From the NCBI GenBank assembly GCA_026018925.1, contig JAKSZU010000005.1:83193398-83257397 (forward strand): a stretch of DNA of 64,000 nucleotides, read 5' to 3'. Position 1 is the first letter of the stretch. Each line of letters opens with the position of its first letter. This DNA comes from Tupaia tana. Its lineage: Eukaryota > Chordata > Mammalia > Scandentia > Tupaiidae. Below the pieces are notes generated by a model. It did no database searches, was not told where the DNA came from, and saw nothing but the letters and a program-made list of their open reading frames with translations. Shown here piece by piece: positions 56,605 to 64,000 of the stretch. Made by a program: the position numbers and the translations under genes.

Positions 56605-56620
56605 AAAAAGATACTGAAAC

Positions 56621-57518
56621 CCAGCAATGGTAATGTGTAATTATACTATGAATTCATAAGAGTACTAGACAACTGACAACTTTTTTTAGATAATTTTATA
56701 TTATTCCAAAAGGGACAAAATTGTTAATGTAGCACATCAACTGAATGTTTTATGAATATAATAAATACACACACACATATGTGCATGGGAATGTACACAC
56801 ATAACATGTCCAACAATGACCCTCAAAAATAAAACTACAAAAACATTAACAATGGGTATATCTAGTTGGAAATATTGTGGCAACTTCTGTTATCATCTTA
56901 TTTGTTTGCATTTTTCCAAATTTCTTACATTCTTATTATGCTGATAAGTAAAAATCAAATCCATTTCTAGACACAGAAATAAAATATTTTTGTGAAGTCT
57001 AAAAATACAACACTCAGGTTTCTCAATATCTGTTATGTGGAAGATACCATTTTTTTTAATATGTCTATTTGGACAAGTATCGTACTTGTATCAAAAGGAA
57101 AATCTCTGATCTCCCCTACTCTGAAGTCAATCCCTGGGAATGAATCAGACAACAAAGATGTTTCCTGAACTTGCACAAAGAGTCGGGTGCCATTTAATGC
57201 ACCATCAAAGCTCTGAATGAATCCCACAGGCCCCAGATGGAGGCAGCACGTGGCCCATCAACTCCACAGGCACCTACTAAGGAGCATCTCTGTGCACACT
57301 TAAAGCACACTGAGGAAACTTCTTTGGCAGTAGCTGATTAGGCTACATATGACACTGAGGAGCAATTCTCCTGACTTCAATAGCAAAAATAAAGGGAGGC
57401 CAAAGGAGATGACTTCCTATATTCAGTTAGTAAAACTGTTTCATATTGTACAATTGCACTACTCTACCTCCAATATTATCCCAGTACATATTTCATTCTC
57501 TAAATAGGCATTAACCTT
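56621..57518. other. Unassigned sequence
   Basis: No gene. 57.05-57.4 kb is less AT-rich, with nothing recognised. Confidence 0.35.
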
Positions 57519-57537
57519 AAAATCATAATGTTTTAGA

Positions 57538-57740
57538 GTCTAAGGAAGGACATTAGGGAGAAAAATTGAGAAGCAAGACATTTATGAGACAAAAAAATGG
57601 ATTATTATCTGTTGAAGATAACTTTATAGTATTATCAACTGGACTGGTAAGAAATGTACACATGTTGGAATGTTCACTTTGTAAGTAAGTAATATGTGAC
57701 TGAATGTATAAAAACTGAAATAAAACAAAATTACAATTAA
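57538..57740 (+). mobile_element. Very short L1 3' end with target duplication
   Basis: About 203 bp of the same L1 3'UTR as 33.75-33.96 kb (aggaaggacattagggagaa, atcaactggactggtaagaa, gactgaatgtataaaaactg). aaaatcataatgttttaga (57519) and aaaatcataatatttcaga (57741) flank it. Confidence 0.85.
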
Positions 57741-57799
57741 AAAATCATAATATTTCAGATGTTCAAGGGATTTTATAAATCATTTAGACATTTGAGTTT

Positions 57800-57925
57800 C
57801 ACACGCAAAGTCCACGGAATCATCTGGGGATATTGCTAAGATGAATTTTCTAGGCTTCACTCTCATAAACTCTGATTTGGTGCTAGGAATTTATATGGAA
57901 AATAATAGCCCAAGTGTAAGTAGGA
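57800..57925. mobile_element. MER5-like hAT fragment
   Basis: gtccacggaatcatctgggg, atattgctaagatgaatttt, aactctgatttggtgctagg match the centre of MER5A (agaatcacctggagggcttgtta, tctgattcagtaggtctgg). Ancient and non-coding. Confidence 0.6.
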
Positions 57926-58299
57926 TTTGGGTGATCCATGGGACACATTTTGTGGGTTCGAACAATTAATTTTCATGCTCAAAAATCCTTTGAAACACAA
58001 TGAGTGAATGTTCTCCTTTAAAAAGAAGGGAGTAAAAAGTAATCATTAACAAGTTTAAGTTTAAACACGTATCTTTACATTATGTTCATTTTACAGACCC
58101 AGGTGGCTTCTACATCCTCTTTTTATACATATCGCTCCAGTCTGATAAAGAAAATTAAAAGCACAACAAAATGAAGTACGAATAGGATAGCTCTGGTAGA
58201 TATGAAAATGGAGCCACATCACTAGCTTTAACATTATTAGACCCTCTTCTTGGTTAAAAAAAAAAAAAAGAAAAGAAAAGAAAAAGAAAAAACAGAAGT
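57926..58299. other. Unassigned sequence
   Basis: Nothing recognised. Confidence 0.3.
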
Positions 58300-58553
58300 G
58301 AGTCCCACAGGTGGTGTAATAGTTATTGTTCTGAACTCCCATATGGCTGACTTCAGTTTGAATCTTGGACCTGGTGGATTGAAATTCACACCAGACGCGT
58401 GTACATATGTGTCCAAGATCCCTGGAGGAGAAAGAAGTGATTGTAGTGTGGCCATCTCTCCTATGGGTGTGATTTCTCCCTTTCCATCTCAATTTCTCTA
58501 TTTCTCTCTAGTGAACTCATCCACTCTCTGGCAAAAACCTTTGAAAAAAAAAA
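58300..58553 (+). mobile_element. Long-form tRNA-derived SINE, older
   Basis: gtcccacaggtggtgtaata, cagacgcgtgtacatatgtg, tggaggagaaagaagtgatt, ending tggcaaaaacctttgaaaaa. Confidence 0.85.
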
Positions 58554-59357
58554 GTATTTAATAATTTTGAACAGAGGATCAAGAAACTCAATTGGTTCAC
58601 GATGTGTTTGAAAGCAGAAGAAACTTACACAGGGGGCACAGTAGATGTGCAAAAGGCTCACACTTTTTAACAGCCCATGAATGGTTTTAATGCCAGAAAA
58701 TGAATGAACTTTTAAGTAGAAGAAAACAAGTTCGATGTATATCATTATATATTTGTCCTAAAATCTTAACATACAGTTTGTAATATTTTTAATAGAAAAG
58801 GGGATCTTAAAGGCAAAGGTGCGTGTTGTCCGTGAAAATCATAAAACAGTTATGGTCCCAAATTGTCTGTTAGGTATTTTTTACACTAATGCAAACTAAT
58901 CCATTTATAGTTCTCCTCTTTTTTTCCCACCTTATAAAGTGGAAAATGAACACTAAGGTTGTTATGACTTTATTTGTCAACTTTATCAAGAGAAAAGAGA
59001 TTTTCTTTAGCAAAGCGTCTGAAAGAAATGCTTATTGGCTGACTTTCATAAATAAAAGCTGCTAAAGAATTCAGAGCCATATGGACATCGTTTGGGAGAG
59101 GCACATGCAAGCTCATGACATGCAAGCAAGGAAGTTATCATTTTGCTCCTGCGTTTGTTGAGTTTATTTTAAAAGCCTTTTTAAGACCCTTACTGCAGGT
59201 CCTGCTTGACAAACTTCATTTAGGACAAATTTGAAAAATATCCTAACATTGTTTGAATATGCATTGTGTTTGTGTGACTCCTTTGTAGAACAAATGGGAG
59301 AGGTATTTGAAGAAAATTAGCTAGGCTTTTTGCTCCCACTAAGAAGTTATGAATTCA
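58554..59357. other. Unassigned; candidate conserved non-coding sequence
   Basis: About 58.93-59.33 kb is a non-repetitive block with mixed composition and no decayed-repeat look. Only a weak suspicion of constraint. Confidence 0.3.
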
Positions 59358-59589
59358 GGGGACCAGCAGTTAGCGTAATGGCTATGTCACTGGAATCCCA
59401 TGTAGTTGCGGTTCACGTCCCAGACCTGGTGGCTTAAAACTCACACTGGGCACATGTGCATGTGTGCCCAAGACCCCAAGAGGAGAATGGCGGAGAAGGG
59501 ATTGTGGCATGGCCATCCCTCCTGGGGGGTGATTTCTCGCTTTCTGTCTGTCTCTGTCTGTCTGGTGAGCGCAAGCACCCTATAGCAAA

Positions 59590-59623
<34 letters not shown>

Positions 59624-59635
59624 CCCCAAAAAGAA
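59358..59635 (+). mobile_element. Young long-form tRNA-derived SINE
   Basis: ggaccagcagttagcgtaat to tatagc and a long A run. Perfect aagttatgaattc on both sides (59344-59356, 59636-59648). About 9 bp in the head (around cgtagtcgacc) are missing. Confidence 0.95.
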
Positions 59636-59648
59636 AAGTTATGAATTC

Positions 59649-61287
59649 TGATGAATTCAGTTATGAATGCAGCCATTTTTATATTTCGCTCAATGAACTC
59701 AGCTTCTTAGAATCAAAGTCAAAGTATTCATGAAATATACTTAAGTATCTGGATTATAAAAAGATAGTCGTCCAGAAAATAGACTTCATTACAAAGAATC
59801 CCATAGAACCAGAAATGTCAGGAATGTAGTAAAAGAGATATGTTTAAATTAATAACGATAGTACTGACCAAATGCAGTAATTTATTTGCGTTTTTTTTTT
59901 GGTTTTATTTTTCATTTGTTTTTTTATTATTCTACACACTTATGTTACTATCCTGAAAAAATTTTGAACAACAGAATAGATATTTATTACCCAGGAGTCC
60001 TAAGTTAATTGGTTAGGGTTTGACACACCCAGTGTAGCCTGCTGTAAAGATTTCTCTCTTTGGTCCCATTTTTTCTTTTACGAGGATTAAGGCAGTCTCA
60101 AAGCTAGCAATGTGTAAGTAGGAAAACAAAAGTAATGGCATTCATTATATTTTTTACTGTATGATAATAAATTCTGAAAATTGCATAATTATAAATAAAA
60201 TGAGATTCAAATATGAAATGAAAAATATATTAATGCTTCTATGAGGGTTTTTCATATTTTATGGAAATTACTATTATAAAAAACTAAGCAAGGATTTTTA
60301 AATATTTTATATCAAAATATACTCATAATTTAATTCTATGTTTCTATGGACTTTTTGAAGTCTTCATATTTATAGTATGATTCCCACTAGCTTTTAAAAT
60401 GTGAGTAAGAATGATTTTTAGAAAATACAGGAAGTGATTATCCTTAGGCAAGTATTCAGGAAATTTTTGTTCCTTTTTAACTTTTATAAGTTTTACAATT
60501 ATACATAATAAAAACACTTAATGTAGAAAATAGAAACAACATTAAATGTGAAATGAGCATTAATTGAGAAGACTAATAATATAACTATATAATAAAATTA
60601 GTCTTTCTAATAAAGAATAAATAAAAATACAAACTAAGTTCTTTGAAAATTGTTAATGGGACATCTAAAGGCCATCATTGATTGAAAAAATTTTATATGG
60701 CATAACCCTGCTTCTTATTTTGAATCCTCATTTATTTCTTTCATGCAGAATTTTACAAAGCCATGTTGTTTATTGGTTATGCCAACATTTGATGCATCTA
60801 CTTCCAAAATGATTCTGAATCAATCATAGAAAACATTAATGATACCACTTTCCCTTGATTCACTTTGAAAGAAAAAAAGTGTATCTCTTCAGCTGAAGCT
60901 AAATGTTTGTCTTTTATAGAAGTCTGAGAAGTAAAAGGATTACACAGTCCCATAGTCACTTTTATATTAAGGAAAAGTGGTGATATCAGTAAACTCCGTG
61001 ATGATTTCTTTCAGTCCCCACATTCTTCCTCACCACTTTAAATATCTAGACTTGCTCCTTTTCAATAACCTCACCTCCTTGACAAACATTCAGTTCCTTT
61101 CTTGCCAACCCTAGGTTCTTGAAAGCCTCTTCACCACATGCTTTTGTTTGTGCTTCCAAACATAAGCTCAGATGATTGACACCAGTAAAAACATGTATTA
61201 AATAACTTACTTGGAGCTTCACATGGCCTGTCCTGAACTCTCAATACACTGTGTCAATCACTCCCTAGTAGCAGCAGTCCTAAATCC
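59649..61287. other. Unassigned AT-rich sequence
   Basis: Very AT-rich between 60.1 and 60.7 kb. No gene or named repeat. Confidence 0.35.
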
Positions 61288-61537
61288 TTTTTTTTTTTTT
61301 TAAAGAGAATTTTTGTTATAGAAAGCATAAGCTTTCTGGAGAGACAGAGACAGAAAGCGAGAAATCACTACCCACAGGGAATAGCCACACCACAATCCCT
61401 TCTCCATTCTTATCTCAGGATTTGGGGCACATCTGCACACGTGCCTGACCTGAGTTTCAAGCCTCTACTCAGGGACCTAAACCAGAGTCAACTACGTGGA
61501 AGTCCAACAACATAAATGTTATGCCATCTGTGGGTCT
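61288..61537 (-). mobile_element. Long-form tRNA-derived SINE
   Basis: Poly-T, atttttgttatagaaagcat, ccacaccacaatcccttctc, ending gccatctgtgggtc. agcagtcctaaat / agcaatcctcaat flank it. Confidence 0.88.
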
Positions 61538-61909
61538 AGCAATCCTCAATTTAAGCATTTTCTTCAAGCTCCCAATCTTTTTCTGGTGACTTATCCTCTG
61601 CAGACCATTTTTCTTTATCAAGTTATTCAAGGATTTTAAGGCAATGGTTCTTTGCAATTCTGGGGCTCTTCTTATAATTAATGTTTATAGTTTTGCCTTT
61701 TCTTCTCCTTCCTTCCTTTCTCTCTCTGTCCATTTTTTCTTCTTCCTCCCTCTCTTTCAGCTTTCCTTCCTGCTTCTAAGGAAACAAAAAAAAAAATCAC
61801 TCTTCAGTTTTGATACCTCCCCCTACTTGTAAATTTGTTTCTGCAATATTTCTTGTCAATATTCTCCTTGATCACTCTATGAATTTATTTACTCTTAGCA
61901 ATTCTCCTT
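61538..61909. other. Unassigned, pyrimidine-rich in the middle
   Basis: A CT-rich run of about 60 bp at 61.70-61.76 kb. No gene. Confidence 0.3.
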
Positions 61910-62142
61910 TTTAAAATTAAGATGTAGACCATAGGGTGCATTTGCTCATCAGAAAGAGACAGAGGGAAAGTGAAAAGTCACCCCTCAGGGGGATGAGCAT
62001 GCCACAATTCCTTCTCCTCTAATTTCCTTCTGAGATTTCGGACACACATGTACACATGCCTAGCTAGTTATCAAACCACGGTGTCCAGGACCTGAACCAC
62101 TGTTTGCCAGGTGAGATTCAGTCATCCTAACCTGTTGGCCCC
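61910..62142 (-). mobile_element. Old long-form tRNA-derived SINE
   Basis: agaccatagggtgcatttgc, tcacccctcagggggatgag, head with aggacctgaaccactgtttg, ending cctgttggcccca. Confidence 0.8.
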
Positions 62143-62532
62143 ATTCCCTCACTTTTTTTTTAAATCTTTTTTCCTTGTCTTTCAACACATCCCAGAAGAC
62201 CTATATGTGGCTTCTAACCTTCCATCTCTGCCTATGTGAAAGGACAATCTACTGTGCCTGACAAATTTATTACATTTATTACCATATAAAAATACTATCC
62301 ATCCCACAGCTACCTCATGTGTCTTTTATACTCTGTCTTTGTTCACATATCTGCTCAGGCTCAATGCACTGTACAATACCCGAATTTCTGGTTCTTTTTA
62401 CACATATGTATGTAATAACTTTCCAAATCCAGCAAATTCTACACCCATGATATTATACACATACATTCATATTTTTATGCTGATCTCTTATAATCAGAGT
62501 TAATCTCCTTGTGAAATCTTAGCATAGCCCTT
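62143..62532. other. Unassigned sequence
   Basis: Nothing recognised. Confidence 0.3.
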
Positions 62533-62665
62533 TCTTTTTGAGAGATTTTTGCTATAGAGTACCTGAGCTCTCTAGAGATAGAGAGACAGAGAGTGAAAAA
62601 TGACCTCCCTCCCCCAAGAGGCATGGCCACACTGCAATCCCTTCTCCTCTTGGGATTTTGAGCAT

Positions 62666-62700
<35 letters not shown>

Positions 62701-62766
62701 GTGTGAGTTTCAACTGACTCAAGCTGAAGTCGGTCATGTGGGAGTCCATAACCATCTGCTGTCCCC
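62533..62766 (-). mobile_element. Long-form SINE with (CA)n
   Basis: gagatttttgctatagagta, ctccctcccccaagaggcat, a (CA)n run at 62666-62697 in place of the cgcacgcacacg segment, and a shortened head ending tctgctgtcccc. Confidence 0.88.
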
Positions 62767-63504
62767 AGCTTAACCCTATTTTCATTTCCTCATTTTTCAT
62801 CTATTATATACACAAATAAAAAAAAATCCTTGATTCTCCACTTATAAACTTTAATAACGCTCAATGCCTATTCATATTTAACTTGCTCATAATACTACTC
62901 AAACTTTGACATTGCATGCAACTATTATTATTACTGTTACAGACTTCAGCCCTAAGAAGGTACAAATACCACCATGGGGCAGAACCTAATAATGCTGAGG
63001 GAGTAGACTAATTTTAATTGTGTACTAGACCAATGTAAAACCAGAGCTAGAAGACCGAAATACATTTCTAGAGCTGTTTCTTACACACACAGACACACAC
63101 ACACACACACACAAATAACAGAAAAGGCATATTTTACCCTTATTTTGCAGGTGAGAACCTAGTACAGAGTGATATTAAAAAAACTTGAATAGATACATAT
63201 AGATTCCAAATCCAGTCCTATTTTCATTCCCTCTTAGCATGTTTTCTCTATGCATTATCGCTTCATATTATTTAAACTTACAAACAGTGATTTTGGAGGA
63301 TTGTTTATGTGATTGAATCCCAATCAGAAGTTCCCAGAAAAAGGATCCTGAATTTTATTCTCTTGTCTGCATGCCTGACAGAAGGTTTAACTTACAGAAG
63401 GATGTAAAAAAAAAGTTTTTGAATGCGTCGAATAGCTGCAATTAATTTGCATTGCTAATTTAATCTTAAATCTTTAAAGATTTGAAGAAATTATAGGTCA
63501 ATTA
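62767..63504. other. Unassigned, with one (CA)n
   Basis: (CA)n at 63083-63112. No gene or named repeat. Confidence 0.35.
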
Positions 63505-64000
63505 TGTGTGTACATTCAGTAGTTATTTATTAAGTCCTTACTACATACCCAGTACTACTCTAGACACTAGAAAATATATTTTAAAAGTAGAAAATAAACT
63601 TTTATAAAGTTTACACTAAAGCTGGTGGAAGTATTTTTTTAAATAAATAATGTATAAAGTATTCAGATGGTGACATATTATAGCAGTAATTATAGAAGGA
63701 AGTAAGATAGGGGATGTGGGATTTAGAAATTATAATTTTAAATGGAAAAATCATCGAAGACCTCCCTGGATAGATGTCCGTATTTGCAAAGGCCTGGAGG
63801 AGTAAAGAGAGCCCCCCAGGTATATATCTAGCAATAGATAATTCCAGGCAGGGGAAATCGAAAGTGCTGAAGGCCTAAGGCAAAACCAGATACCTACCTA
63901 CTATCCCAGAGAAACAGCAGGAAGGCCAGCATGGTTATCCGTGAGAAATGGGTTCGGAAGTGGGAATGAGGTTGAGAGGGCTGGGGCTCATCCTGGAAGG
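63505..64000 (-). mobile_element. L2 3' end, antisense, running off the window
   Basis: attcagtagttatttattaa, ctactctagacactagaaaa, cgaagacctccctggataga, tccaggcaggggaaatcgaa, agcaggaaggccagcatggt, ggaatgaggttgagagggct keep the antisense L2 order over nearly 500 bp. Confidence 0.75.

Overview
The window looks like a gene-free piece of a placental mammal nuclear genome, either intergenic or deep intron. It is AT-rich and CpG-poor, and full of interspersed repeats. I found no host protein-coding gene, no exon I could defend, no true tRNA or rRNA gene and no CpG island. The longer open frames fall in SINEs, simple repeats or decayed LINE-1.

The hallmark is a tRNA-derived SINE with about 55 copies on both strands. 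A long form (about 255 bp) has a tRNA-like head with pol III A and B boxes, a central domain containing a C6-T-G6 palindrome, a CT-rich segment and an A-rich tail. A short form lacks the central domain, and two further tRNA-type families (called C and D here) are present. This is not primate Alu, rodent B1/B2, carnivore CAN, rabbit C, bat VES or AfroSINE. An old 7SL-related relic near 0.9 kb would fit Euarchontoglires, and my best guess is a colugo (Dermoptera), but that is inference. Several copies have perfect 12-19 bp target duplications and look young.

Layout: 0-10 kb holds SINEs, a MaLR LTR, a SINE-in-SINE nest and a clean solo class II LTR (6032-6648). 10-20 kb holds MIR, L2, SINEs, AT/CA repeats, an L1 3' end with target duplication and a small mariner-type MITE. 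20-31 kb holds SINEs, a hAT fragment, L1 and L2 pieces and a MaLR LTR. 31-36 kb is a deep nest: an old minus-strand L1 split by a plus-strand L1 (RT motifs visible), itself split by a SINE, plus a MITE, HAL1-type 3' ends and more SINEs. 36-50 kb holds SINEs, including one joined to an L1 3' tail, MIR/L2 relics and a second MITE. 50.05-50.37 kb is a 322-bp uninterrupted homopurine tract. 54.3-56.6 kb carries a HAL1-like element (L1 ORF1 without ORF2) between 16-bp duplications. 57-64 kb holds a short L1, a MER5-like piece, SINEs and an antisense L2.

Nothing here works as a gene network. The biology is that of a retroposon community: L1 supplying mobilisation, SINEs and HAL1-type elements riding on it, and short mariner-type MITEs moving independently. 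All family names come from memory of consensus sequences, not from a search.
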